Of a DNA stretch of 64,000 nt, positions 32,642 through 43,547 are shown in pieces. The stretch is taken from NCBI GenBank assembly GCA_051530055.1, contig CM121342.1, forward strand, positions 9,362,001-9,426,000. The letters are read 5' to 3'. The position numbers were made by a program, and so were the translations under genes. Position 1 is the first letter of the stretch. The number at the start of each line of letters is the position of its first letter. This DNA comes from Neoechinorhynchus agilis. Taxonomy: Eukaryota; Acanthocephala. Below the pieces are notes generated by a model. It was not told where the DNA came from and did not search any database. It saw only the letters and a program-made list of their open reading frames with translations.

Positions 32642-33004
32642 ATGGAATTGAGTATGCTGACTATGACTTTTAATGAATTTAATGTACCAAGTGCATACAT
32701 CGTGATCGCTCGATATTCATCGAAGACTGCAGAAGCGCTAAGGTTAAAACGGAGAACGTATTTTATGACTATTGTGTCCATATCATGTACAATTGCGACA
32801 GAAAATTCTCAGGCGTTATCAAGAGGAGTTGGCGAAAATAAGTGTAACATCGATAGCACTATGTCGTTCTACGTTGAGATATTGAATGGTAAAAGTCTAC
32901 GTCCTACAAATTTGCTAAATATGGCAGCAGTGGAAGCTTTATACAATTTAATGTGTATATTACTCGAGAAAAGAACTATGGTCGAGAAACCAGTGATTTT
33001 ATAG
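32642..33004 (+). CDS. Hypothetical protein ORF, 120 residues
   Basis: Plus-strand frame starting MELSMLTMTFNEFNVPSAYI. It holds a central Cys/Ser stretch and a helical end (NMAAVEALYNLMCILLEKRT). After one stop the same frame continues for about 50 codons (VKKMVEELNKQLAIIDCNAK) into module F, which suggests one longer ancestral frame. Not recognised. It may be an old gene piece or chance. Confidence 0.25.
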   Translation: MELSMLTMTFNEFNVPSAYIVIARYSSKTAEALRLKRRTYFMTIVSISCTIATENSQALSRGVGENKCNIDSTMSFYVEILNGKSLRPTNLLNMAAVEALYNLMCILLEKRTMVEKPVIL

Positions 33005-33845
33005 GCTTTTATAGCAATACTAAGAGAACTTCGTGTTAAGAAAATGGTTGAAGAATTGAACAAGCAATTGGCGATAATCGATTGCAACGCTAAATGCTTA
33101 AATTCGAAAATATCGCAGATATTGAAATTTATAATCAATGCAGCTTCAGAAAATCTCTAAAAACTAGCGTTTTGGAAAAACCCTCTCTGTATTGTCGGAA
33201 AAATTATGAGCGCGTGGAAAACAAGGCCACCATAATTTTGCTATATATTTGAAATTGGCTTTGACCAATCAATGCTGTTACAGAAAATCTCTAAAAAGCA
33301 ACGATTGGGAAAACTCAAAAGAACCATCTAGGAAAATTTCACTAACCATTAAAATCCAAAACAATTTAAAGTTTGAAACAGTAGAGTTTGATTTCAACTA
33401 CTTGACAGTATAACCCTGGCGACAAATTCTCGCACAACTGAAAGAGTCACAGAACATTAATCGAAAAACAACGTTTTCAACAATTTCAAGATATTACTCA
33501 CGCCCATTAAAGCGTTTCCATTCGTCATCGATGCGATGGTAAAGAATCAACCATCAGCTGCAAAGTCGCTCGATTCATCTTAGAATAAAACAGAGCGATG
33601 CGAGTAACAAAATTGCAGCGATAGAAAACGGACGACGATTTGGAAGGTTTCAAAAAACGACAGAATTATTATCCGTTTATTTATTTGGCGCGCGTTTAAG
33701 AATTTGTCGTCATTTTTTAATAGAAAAATCAATCTGTGAAAAGTAGCCTTGAAGTCTACTTGTTCAAAGTCTTTTTAAATTAAGGGCGATTTTATTCGTT
33801 TTCTAGGGTGTTACATATGAAAATGTTTTACATTGAGACTACGGG
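32969..33845. repeat. Module F, copy 1
   Basis: About 0.87 kb repeated at 59458-60318 in the same orientation with few changes. Shared ends are AAAGAACTATGG on the left and ATTGAGAC-ACGGG on the right. AT-rich, with no terminal repeats and no recognised coding region beyond a 50-codon frame at its left end. Confidence 0.85.
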
Positions 33846-34530
33846 AATCGACATGGTTTTTCAATCAGATTGACCGATCGGTAGCGTAAATTGAAACGTT
33901 AAAATACATTGCGTTTAAAAAGATAAAAATCGAGTAAAACGCTCATCAACGTTAAACAAATCCACAGGAGACGTCTTTGCACATCTTCAATCAACTTATG
34001 TCGGAAATCCAGTTATAAAATCATTAATTTATTCAGATAAACGGATATGCCAGGATTGACAAGAAGGCTGGTGAAAAATGTGCGTCAAGGACAGGGATTT
34101 CCTATGATGAAGAAACGTTGGATAAAAATCGATAAAACAAGTGCTGCAGAGCATTACAGCGGTTACGAGCCTCGCTTTGCTCTGTACATGCAGCTATGAA
34201 TGAGGGAATGGATTATTTTCTAACGAGGTCCCAGTTGCAAGGTGGAGTTGGACAAAATTCGCTCGACTGGCTTCAATGATAAAGTCACTTTCAACCCGAA
34301 GTTGGCATTTAGATTGAATAGGTTAATCGCCATAACAGTACGTAAGCTGAAATCGGCCGATTAGGGGCAGGAGAGGAAATCATTGAACGGCCTAGGGCCC
34401 CAGCAGCGACTAAACAGACCCCTGTACGCCTCAGATGACATGCACTTATTCATTAGTGGTTATGCAAAAGGAAACATTGGAAACCCCTACTCTGGACGCG
34501 AAGTGTGCATCTCTCAGCAGCCCCAAGCTC
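33846..34530. other. No gene seen
   Basis: No recognised coding region or repeat partner. A short plus-strand frame begins at 34383 and runs into the tandem repeat. Confidence 0.45.
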
Positions 34531-34960
34531 TCCCAGAATTCTTATCGCTGTGCCTCCAATCGCTGAATCGTGGTTTGTCCATTGAACTAGATGTCATCGG
34601 TTTCACCACGCCACTTAAAAATTCGAACGAGGCTGATAAACGATCCACAGGACGTAGTACTTATAATGCATTCGTCGTCGATACGAACGTTCCCTGAATT
34701 CTTAACGCAGACCCTCCGATCGCTGAATCGTGGTTTGTGCCTTGAACTGTATGTGATCGGTTTCACCACGTGAGTTTCAAATTCGAACAAGGCTGATAAA
34801 CGATCCACAGGACGTAGTACTTCAAATGCATTCGTCGTCGATACGAACGTTCCCAGAATTCTTATCGCTGATCCTCCCATCGCTGAACCATGGTTTGTCC
34901 CTTAGACTAGATGTGACCGGTTTCACCACGTGAATTTAATATTCGAACGAGGCTGACGGG
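34531..34960. repeat. 160-bp tandem repeat, about 2.7 units
   Basis: Units start with TCCCAGAATTCTTATCGCTG at 34531, 34691 and 34851, an exact 160-base period, and the last unit is incomplete. Shared landmarks in each unit are CGCTGAATCGTGGTTTGT, GGTTTCACCACG and ATTCGAACGAGGCTGA. Units differ by about 10 percent. Open frames on both strands follow from the periodicity and are not taken as genes. Satellite-like. Confidence 0.85.
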
Positions 34961-35234
34961 CGATTGAGATAAAAGGATTGCTTACAGGAATTCATTTCTT
35001 GTCTTACGATTTAGATTTGCTGTCTAAAGCAATTGATCATCAGCCAACAATCCATGTTGTTTGAATTAGAACTACTACGAGGATATAAATCGCTCAAATG
35101 TGCAATATTATCAAAACGGTCAATATGATCCAACAAAATGTCCACCACAGCGAGTCTGTATATTCCTTTACAAAGTGAATCATAAGTGCTCATAGAGCTG
35201 CATCATTAGTGCCCCAAAAGCGATTTTGCAAACA

Positions 35235-35625
35235 TTATAGATTTTTGCACCAATCACAAACTTCACCTGAATTTCTCTAGATGCTTCGAAATGATCCCTT
35301 CATTCTTCAAAATGACATCCTACGAGTAACTTCTTTAAGAATTCTGGGTCTTCAATTTCAATCAAATTTGAAATGGGACCCGCACATCACTCCCTCCCTC
35401 AAGCGCAATACCTTTAAAATTTATCTCCTCAAATGCCTCCGACATTTAGGAATCTCTTCAAACGATCTCTCCGAATTTTACTAGACTTTCATTTTACCCT
35501 CCCTCGCTTACAGTTATCCCATCTTCAGCAATCTATCCAAATCTCAAATCTGCCGTCTTATAATGCTTCATAAAAGAGCATCTAAAATTTGCACAGCTGA
35601 ATTTCACCCCACGTTCTCCATCGCT
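35235..35625 (+). mobile_element. APE-type LINE, post-RT fragment
   Basis: The plus strand reads SLRILGLQFQSNLKWDPHI, LRHLGISSNDLSEFY, then after a stop FILPSLAYSYPIF and LHKRASKICTAEF. It belongs to the same family as 39410-41790 and 61548-62440 but is more diverged. It lacks the RT and the 3' hairpin. Confidence 0.8.
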
Positions 35626-36080
35626 TAATTCTGGGTGCACAGAAATTCTTCAACTCTCCGGCCCAGGAAAACGGCAGGGAATCTAGATGTCGGATGAAGG
35701 CGTCGATAAAGAAAGCCTTATGTTCGCGGGGGGCGACCTCTCGAAAAAAAACTAGGCCGGGGATACCCCAATACTACATCAGCACAGACACACTGTAATA
35801 CGCGCTGACGCTCACAATCGATTGCGCTCATCACATCTAACAAATACTTTTATCGGGCAAGCTCTTTTTTATGTTAAATTTATCTTTCTTAGAAAACGAA
35901 TTAGAAAGTCTTTCTAAATACGCTGAGAGACAACCAACACATGCAATCTATTTCGTCCGCAAATTTTAAGAATTTTCTTCAAACGAGACGATCAAGACAA
36001 CTTCCATATCCTAATGAATTGAGCAAGGAATTGATCAAAGTACTGCCGAGATCGTGTTGAAGATTTTTCTAGAACGATAA
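35626..36080. other. No gene assigned
   Basis: The plus strand at about 35905-35975 reads ELESLSKYAERQPTHAIYFV. This could be the N-terminal side of the E(z)-like pseudogene that follows, but I see no decisive motif. Confidence 0.3.
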
Positions 36081-36500
36081 CACGATTTTCGATCGAGATA
36101 TGTTCCTTGCCATCACGACGGTCCATGTACTGCGATCAACTATGCTTGCCGCTGTGTGATTCAACAATCAGAATGTGAAAAATTCTGCATAACGGCAATT
36201 TCGAGGTTGTAGCTGTTGCCGTTCATCCGGTCCATGTCGCCAGTCTTGTAACTGCTATTCGTTTCACCGAGAGTGCGACTATGATCTGTGCAGAAAAAAA
36301 TCCGGCTCACCTTGCTCCAATAGGTCCATTTAATTAGGTAATAGATTAAAACTTAAAATCGGTTTATCCGACGTCGCTGATCTGGTAGTTTTTCCACAAA
36401 AACCAGCTAAGCAAGAATCGGAATGCAGCCGAAGAGTTGTTCTTTGATTATCAATACGCCGCGAACACCAAATTGGCTGCTTTCGGCGGTGAATGGATGT
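36081..36500 (+). pseudogene. E(z)/EZH2-like histone methyltransferase pseudogene (CXC and SET pieces)
   Basis: E(z)/EZH is the catalytic subunit of Polycomb PRC2. At 36081-36188 one frame reads YVPCHHDGPC, then ACRCVIQQSECEKFC, the first half of the CXC pre-SET domain. After loss of about eight codons and a +1 shift, 36193-36300 reads FRGCSCCRSSGPCRQSCNC and HRECDYDLC, matching the second half (GCRC...QCPC...RECDPDLC). At 36367-36393 SDVADLVVF matches SDVAGWGIF at the SET start. In a third frame 36428-36490 AEELFFDYQYAANTKLAAF matches the SET end (GEELFFDYRY). The SET core with the NHS motif is gone. No introns are evident in 0.4 kb, so it may be a processed copy or one collapsed exon. Confidence 0.75.
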
Positions 36501-37139
36501 CATCTACCAAGGAAAGTGGCAATGACAAGTGAAGTGTTTTGTTATAATGCTGCACTTTGTTATAACTATTCCATCCGATTACGAATCCAGTTATTAGTGT
36601 TAAAAACATCGCAAAGCGGTGTAAAGTATCCATAGAAATACATAAGTGTATGAAAGTCTAACTCTTAAACAGCAATAGCGGTGTTGTGCTCTATTAGCGT
36701 CCCAAGAAATTATTAAATATACCGAAGATTTGTTTTCGGCTTTGTTTAAGGAACATATCCATAAAAACTTTTCGGTGTTAACAGAATTTTCTACATAAAT
36801 CAGTTCCATTCGAAAAAATCCTTAAATGGGATTGATTATACAAAATTTTAAACGATTAACGCAGCTAACGGCATCATTTGCTTATATGCATCAACTTCCA
36901 CAATTTCCCCACTTAAAATCTTACATGGATTTCGGCCGCTGCGCAAATCCAGCAGAGGCCGCATAGCAAAGCGCGTAATGACTAATCTTTCTTTTCCGTT
37001 GATGGTACTTTAATTGCCATCAAAATTTGGCAATTTTCCTCAGAGCAAGTGACGCTCAACAAACAATAGAATTTTGATTTTTCCATTGTAGGAGTACGCG
37101 ATTGGGTTCATTGAACGAATGTCAATGTGGATAAGAGAG
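36501..37139. other. No gene seen
   Basis: AT-rich. Short minus frames at 36451-36633 and 36600-36809 lack known motifs. Confidence 0.5.
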
Positions 37140-37505
37140 GGACAATCTTTGCCGACTCGATGCCCGTAGACCGGACGGTGTTACACTATTCCCGTGGTTA
37201 GGTGAAGCCGCGTCCGTGGACACGCTCGCAGCCAGCAAATTAAAAATCGTCGCTGTTAAACCGAGGGGAAGCCGCAATCGCCGCTAAGGACCGCAAGAAG
37301 ACCAAATGCAGATACTTGGGTCGAAATCATTATTTAGTTTCCTTTGACGTCGAGACATCCAGGTCGTTTGGTACCGCGGCAAAGGACCTGGTCAAGCAAT
37401 CGAGGTTAGGAGCATTACTCCTACAAAACAAAAGCCTCGTTGTGCAACAAAGGGGGACGCTACATCCGTCCTTTCGACTATTACACCAGGACGGCAGCTG
37501 AGTGA
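37140..37505 (+). mobile_element. RLE-type LINE fragment, copy 5 (endonuclease C-terminal part)
   Basis: The plus strand begins with broken versions of CRLDARRPDGV and FPWL, then in another frame reads GRNHYLVSFDVETSRSFG and RLGALLLQN, equivalent to HYFVPFGVETYGALG of better copies. It resembles copy 3 (26364-26990) most in its distal part (ALLLQN versus AFLLQN). Confidence 0.7.
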
Positions 37506-39001
37506 TCCAGAGCGGTGGTCTGAATACTGATCTTCCATTCTGGCAGATTAGAAAAATGCCAAGATAAATTAAAGTTATCTTCTCTGAAAAAACCTGCACA
37601 TTCAAAAGAGTAATCATACGATAAATTATTGGTTGATCTTCATCTATTTTGCTGTCCTTTCTCCAGCGAGAGGTTTCGATGATTAGGAGTCATCATCATT
37701 TACCGAATCGATATACTTAAATGTGAGTCTTCGATCAATGGAGCGAAGGGAATACGATGAAATAATTCAATTAAAAGATTTAATGCCAACGAGTTGATTG
37801 AATGTAGATGATGCAGAGAAAGCGATAGATTTGGGTGTCTCGATTTTTATCAGCATCGATTTCTTCGTTCGAATTGTTTTCTACTAAATGATTAAAACTG
37901 TCTTGAGGACCTTTGTTAAAACTCCACTTAATATAACTTCACTGCTTAAAATTGAAATGCGGATCGAGTTAACGATCAGGTGAATGGAGTAGCCGGCAAA
38001 AGACGTTTTACAACTTGCCACGCTGCCTTCGAAATTTTTTTAAAACTCATGACCAAACCGCCTTAAAATAGTCAACGGCATTTTCACCCGAATCCTTAGG
38101 ATTTAATTTCATTGCATAATATCAAAAAGAATTGTCTTTTCTTTTTAAACGCCCTCTGAGCCACCAAAAGGCAGCATCGATCGTCATTGGGCTACGACCG
38201 TTCGTCGATACTTACTGTTAGCAGAGGAAAATTCAAGTAAGCTTTGTATCCATAAAACGGTTTCCCTCCTTTTAACGTCTCTTTCCTTCCCTGCATTCAA
38301 ACTTTTTCCTCTGAGACGTCGATGTCGCTTCTACGTCTCTCTCTTTTTCGATGAATGAAACCCTTGGATCCAAGGATCCGCCCTGCCGAATTGCCATATA
38401 ATCTCCTTAATTATGAACCTTTGCAACAACCGCTTTTATTTGTCTATCGGCCGATGCAATTCAGTTCGCCTAGAAACATTTCGTCGTTTTAGAACGATTC
38501 ACGTGGATTTTTATATTTTAGACTTTTGGGACGCTTAGGCGTCCGCCAATTTGTTGTCGAGAAAACGGATTCGATTGTGATTTTGAAACAGCAAAAAAAG
38601 TTCTTTGAAGAAAATGTCCAATTTTTGAATGCGTATTGTATAACGCGATTCTTAGAGGAAAAGGCAGCGGTGCTCTAGCTCAGAGTTTCTAGTGGACAAT
38701 TAGTCGAGGAAAAGGCGTTTGACGAACATGTCGCCTGATAATATCTAGTCCACAGGATAACCCTATAATGTTCGTATTTTAGTTGACAGACATTGAGGAA
38801 ATGTCGGAATTATCCGACGAAGTATCGGAAATTAGCTAATGGATTTAAACCCGGAGGTACAAAACTACCAAAATAAAGATAAATTTAATTACTGATTACG
38901 GTACAAACCAAATGCGAAACTTAAAGACTTCTCAGATCCGACCTATGGGAAAACTTCTTTAATTCGATAAAATCGCAAATGTTATTTACAATATCGTCTG
39001 A
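37506..39001. other. No gene seen
   Basis: About 1.5 kb without a recognised gene or repeat partner. A pyrimidine-rich stretch at 38270-38350 (CTCTTTCC-like runs) and a short inverted GGATCCAAGGATCC at 38370-38383 stand out. No long open frame. Confidence 0.45.
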
Positions 39002-39438
39002 ATTAAATCGTCTTTTCAGATTTTCAAACTATGAAATGTTTTCCGCATTATTTTCACAATTCAGCAGAAAAATTTAATTTCCTATTTGTAATTTAATTTA
39101 CAACAACCTCGTTGTCGACAAACCATTCGAAATTTTGTTCAGTTTCATTCATAAGAAAATATTCTTCACTGTGATGGTCGATACTCAATGAATCGCTCAT
39201 TGTATTTACTCTTCGAGCTCTCCTTTTTCGCTTACTGGGGAAATTGTAACTTTTCATGCATTTGATTGGGATAAAAGAGAACCATTCTAGGTTTTTCACT
39301 TTACAATTTTATAGTTTGACCTAAGAAATGAATGACCGGCGAACAGATTATCAATGCGATAATAGCTAAGCTTAATCGCAAGTGTAGAAAATGACGCCAT
39401 TATTATAACACGTTTTATTTGTAGATTTACAAGGAAAA

Positions 39439-39460
39439 GGACCCATGTACCTTTGGGTCC
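39439..39460 (-). other. Conserved LINE 3'-terminal hairpin, copy 2
   Basis: Same GGACCCA/TGGGTCC stem and 8-base loop as at 12112-12133, located 35-40 bases from the repeat units on the 3' side of the LINE. Confidence 0.6.
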
Positions 39461-39494
39461 TCATAAATACACAGATATATTGATGTTTTTAGTG

Positions 39495-39592
39495 TGTCCG
39501 TTCTGGTGGGAATGTCCGGTCTGGGGATGTCCGCTCGAGTGGGAATTTCCAGTCGGGGATGTCCATTCGGGTGGAAATATCAAGTTTTGTTA
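39495..39592 (-). repeat. LINE 3' UTR minisatellite, copy 2
   Basis: Three degenerate 32-33 bp units matching those at 12168-12264 nearly base for base. Confidence 0.6.
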
Positions 39593-41790
39593 TGTCGATA
39601 TGTAAGGTACCGGGGAATGTGATGTCCGTTCCGCTGGGAATTGGCGGATATTGTTTGCAGGAGTGCTTCTAAGGTTGATCTTTCCTCAGAATCACTTCAG
39701 GTTATGATATCCGAGAAGATTGGGCAGCATGGAAAATGGAGCGTAGATATAAGGAGTTGCGAGGTATAGGAGGATGAAACGAATTAGGATTACGAGTGCT
39801 GTGCTCGTGTGAAAAGGGAGCGATATGTGGAAGAAATTGTGGTGGTAGGGTTGAGAGGCGTTTTGATTGTTTTATGAAAATAGCATCAAGGCATTTGGTG
39901 AGAGGGGGAAAACCGGCTGTGCAAATTTTAGATGCTCTTTTGTGAAGAATTTCAAAACGGCGGATTAGCGATTTGGAAACGTTGCAAAATACGGGGTAAC
40001 CGTAGTTGAGGGATGGAAAGATTAAGCAGAAGTAAAATTTGTAGAGGTCGGGTGAAGGGATTCCTAAATGTCGCAGGCGTTTGAGGAAATAAATTTTAAA
40101 AATGTTGTGCTCGAGGGAGAGAGTGATGTGCGAGTTCCATTTCAAATTTGATTGAAATTGGATACCCAGAATTCTCAGGGAGGTGACTCGTACAATGTCA
40201 TTTAGAAGCTCAGGGGATGTTGTGGAGTTGCGGTAGAGAGATGGGATCATTTCGGAGCATTTAGAGAAATTGAGATGGAGTTTGTGATTGGTGCAGAAAT
40301 CTTTTATGTGTGTGATTTCTTTACAGGCTAAAGAAAAGGAGAGGTGGGGTGATGAATGGGTGATGGCGGGTGATATCGTCGGCGTATAAGAAGAGTTTAG
40401 AGCGAGAGGAAAGAGGTTTGAGGTCGTTTATTAAAATACTAAAAAGAAGTGGTGGCAATACAGCACCCTGAGATATGCCTTTGGAGAGGAATAGGCCGAT
40501 AGAAGAGGTAGAACGGCAGTGAATGTATTGTTTGCGATTGTGAAGATAAGATTCGAGCCAGCGGGTCGGCCACAAGTGGAAACCAAAATCGGAGCAGGCC
40601 CGGAGAGGGAGTGAATGGTCCACTGAGTCGAAAGCTTTAGATAAATCAAGTTGAATGAGACGGGTGACGTGGGAGGAATTATTGTCGAGGTTACGTAGAA
40701 GCGTGTCATAAATTCAAAGTAGGGTATCGCTAGCAGAAACTTCGGGTCGGAAGCGAAATTGTAGTGGCGATAACTTTTCGTGGAGAAGTGGAAGAAGGCG
40801 AGATTTAAAACATTTTTCAATGATTTTTGAAGGAGCGGATAGAATGGAAATTGGACAGAATGATTCGGCCGAAATAGGATGCCTTTTTTTTGGAACAAGT
40901 ATAACTTTAGCAGTTTTCAGGCACGCGGGGTGGATACCATATAAAAAGCTGAGGTTTATAATGTGGGTAAGAGGGTCGATGAGTTCGGGGTGATGCAACG
41001 AAGAGCCAGTTTGGGATTTCAGATCGAGAGCGCGGTTTCTTTGTTGTACTTCATATGATGAAACTAAGGGTAGTATCGGCGAGTTGACAGAAGGTTGAGC
41101 AGTGATTGTAAATTGAGTCAGGACAGAGGCTCTGATTAATGGAATCTAGAACCTGTTTTTATTCAGTGGAGGACAAATTATGGAAAGGAATCGGGTGGCG
41201 TATACCAAGAGAGTCCTTGACGGGCGCCACCATGTTGAGTTGCCACCTGATCGAATTTTAGAGGAGGGGAAGTTTTTGCGGGCGATAAGCATTTTGTTAG
41301 AAAGTGCCTTTTGTAAATGGAGAGTTATTGCGATGGGCCTTGGAAGCTTGCCATTGTAGAAGTTTTAAAATAAGGGTTATCCATGGAGGGTCGCGGTTGG
41401 AGATCCTGATGAATTTCTTGGGAATTGCCGAAGCTAGGGAATTTTCTATGATTGAGGTTAGGGAGGACATGGCCAAGGAAGGGTCATTTGTGTTCTCAGA
41501 GTGGGATGTGCGGATGTTAGAGTTGAATAATTTTATAAAATTTTGGATGTGATGATCACGTTTATCCCAGACGGGAAAACGGGGTGATTTCATACGCTGA
41601 GGTGGGGTGGAGGGAGTGATAAGGGCAAAGGAGTGGTCAGAGTTCGCGGGGGGGAGGGAGTTTAGAGGCGGATGAGTAAGCGTCGATATTTGTGAACACT
41701 TTGTCGGGTTCAGCGTCAAGATGAGTTGGGAAGTCAATTAGTTGACGCAACTCGGAGAAGGGTAGAAGAGAAAATAGATTATTGAAGTCG

Positions 41791-43286
41791 CCTGCAATTG
41801 AGAAATGGTGCGAATTTGCAGTTCCGCTGCATTTTTCCAGGTTTCGCCTCTAAGCTTCGCTTCAATTGGCTAGTTCTGCCGACTGGGTCACGAAGTCATT
41901 AAAATGGACAAGGCTTAATGTTCCAGTTACTTTAGAGCGATAATTAATTTCCGTAACTCTTTGCCCATGTCACGGTGCCTCTTCACGGTTAATTTTTTTA
42001 TAAGGTATGGAGAATTGTATGGATGGATTTCTCCTAGACTTATCATGAAGTCCGCATCCTAAATTGTAATTCCCATCATTCGAAATCTTTTTGGAGCCAG
42101 AGTTAAAGAAACTCAATTAAGAATTGAAATGTGATGGCATAGCCATAATTGAACATTTGAAAAAATTAGATCTCTCTGAAACTGAAGTTGTGGCTATGGA
42201 TACCCGGGTTTATCGGATCGGAATACATAATCACAGAAATAGAAGCTTGATGGCTCATTTTGAGTCTAAACGGGATCGGCAACTTCACGAAAGGTCCATT
42301 AGATCGTTGGCATGGCAATCACTAACAATACAACGGTGAAGCTGTGCTACAGTTACTTGAAGTACGCTCGGTCATGGCAAGGGTCGATAATCGCTGTAGT
42401 TAGATATACCGAAGCCAGACGCAGAAGTTGTTTTAAATAGCGTACATTATGATGAAAAGAACAACTATTCCAACAAGTCCTGATATTAGTTGATTCCAGA
42501 AACAAGACTGCGACTATTATTGATTTTACGATTAATTATGAAACCGATGAAAAATTGGGAAGCGTAAACACAATGAGACAAATAGAGACAAAATATGAAG
42601 TGATAAGGAAATCAGCTGCATCAAAACACAACGTGGATGAGACATTGCCATAATATTTCGAAAATATTAGGCTTTTAGGGATCTGATATTTTCAGAAGAG
42701 TAATGAAATGGAAGACATGCTGAATGCAATTAATGACTTAAAAAGCACAGGAAATTTTTAAGTTTTAAAACTCAACCTTTACATATACCTTTTGCAAGCT
42801 TACGCCAAAGGTTTAGTTCGTGCAATAATATCTTTAGGCGTTATTAGATAATTCCAAATCTTTTCCATCGACGGAACAATCACAGTTGACCAATTAAATG
42901 GATGTGCTAAATTGACTTTAGTCCAATAATTTACTTCGGATATTTTCTTCTCGTATCAACGTGAGACAAATCTAATCAAGTGATGTTTAAAGAAGCGATC
43001 TAAAATTTCTTTCAAAATATTCCATACATCGTCCAAATAGAAATGGAGATCTTTCAAAAACTCTCCTGAAACCTTGTTGATTGTATATGCAAACTCAAGA
43101 TCTGATTAACTTTCAATGCGTCCCATTTTAGTTTTAAGAAGACGATGAAAATCAAGCAGATTTTTATCGGAAGATATGGGGGAGAATCGATGGTGGAACA
43201 ACGATGCATGCAGTTGTAGGCCGATCGGTCCCAATTGGAAGTAATTTCATCGATAATCAAGAATTATTATTGACTCAACGACGTTA
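41791..43286. other. Unassigned stretch with a possible LINE tail
   Basis: No gene is recognised with confidence. The plus strand at about 42485-42640 reads NKTATIIDFTINYETDEKLG. This is like a domain found after RT in some LINEs, where a 'vxIDpTIrYEtn' segment precedes a helical end. A plus frame at 42124-42339 (DLSETEVVAMDTRVYRIGIH) may be related. On the minus strand 41930-42060 reads YLIKKLTVKRHRDMGKELRK. All fragments are isolated. Confidence 0.3.
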
Positions 43287-43360
43287 TATGGAGCAGAATC
43301 AAACCGAATGTTAGCATCAAGCTTATGGAGCAGAATCAAACCGAATGTTAGCATCAAGCA
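43287..43360. repeat. 37-bp tandem duplication
   Basis: TATGGAGCAGAATCAAACCG starts at 43287 and again at 43324, and the two units are identical over nearly their whole length. It lies just outside the left end of the LTR element. Confidence 0.85.
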
Positions 43361-43398
43361 TAGATGCTGATGAGTTTGAAAATAACAGCCTTTAATTG

Positions 43399-43547
43399 TG
43401 TACTGCACTTGGAGAGTTTTAAACAAAAAACAACGTGCGAATAATTAACGACAATTTAACTGTGCAAGCAGGTACTAAACCGATTGATAATGTAATCGAC
43501 CGTATGCACACATTTACGATCAATTACGGGTGACCACTTTTATCACA
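43399..43547 (-). repeat. LTR (3' LTR of the element)
   Basis: 149 bases, starting TGTGATAAAAGTGG in the element's orientation, directly after a G-rich polypurine tract. The outer end reads GCAGTACA, giving TG...CA ends. Confidence 0.85.

Larger units (their letters stand above)
39002..40257. repeat. Module C, copy 2
   Basis: Counterpart of 11757-12930. It includes a 68-residue minus frame (39093-39299) lying beyond the LINE 3' end, disrupted in copy 1 by a deletion of about 85 bases. On the LINE side the match stops at 40257, because copy 2 continues into more LINE sequence while copy 1 is cut by a Gypsy fossil. Confidence 0.85.
39410..41790 (-). mobile_element. APE-type LINE, longest copy (endonuclease end to 3' UTR)
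   Basis: Minus-strand order starts with the endonuclease C-terminal part and linker (41737-41297) with FPVWDKRDHHIQNFIK and SNRDPPW. The RT fingers carry ISILSAPSKIIEKCFK (40850), followed by LDLSKAFDSVDH-like reading near 40640. Then come SKGISQGAVLPPLLFSI and the catalytic LFLYADDIT (near 40380). The post-RT frame 39702-40250 has LRILGIQFQSNLKW, and a 3' UTR with minisatellite and hairpin ends the copy. At least four stops or shifts. 5'-truncated at about 41790. It probably belongs to the Jockey/CR1 group; exact clade not resolved. Confidence 0.85.

Noticed and set aside
32642-33004. Actin-like resemblance of TFNEFNVPSAYI
   Set aside because: Only a few residues agree and no other actin motif follows.
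34383-34880. Frames on both strands across the 160-bp repeat
   Set aside because: They follow from the repeat period, with no protein motif.
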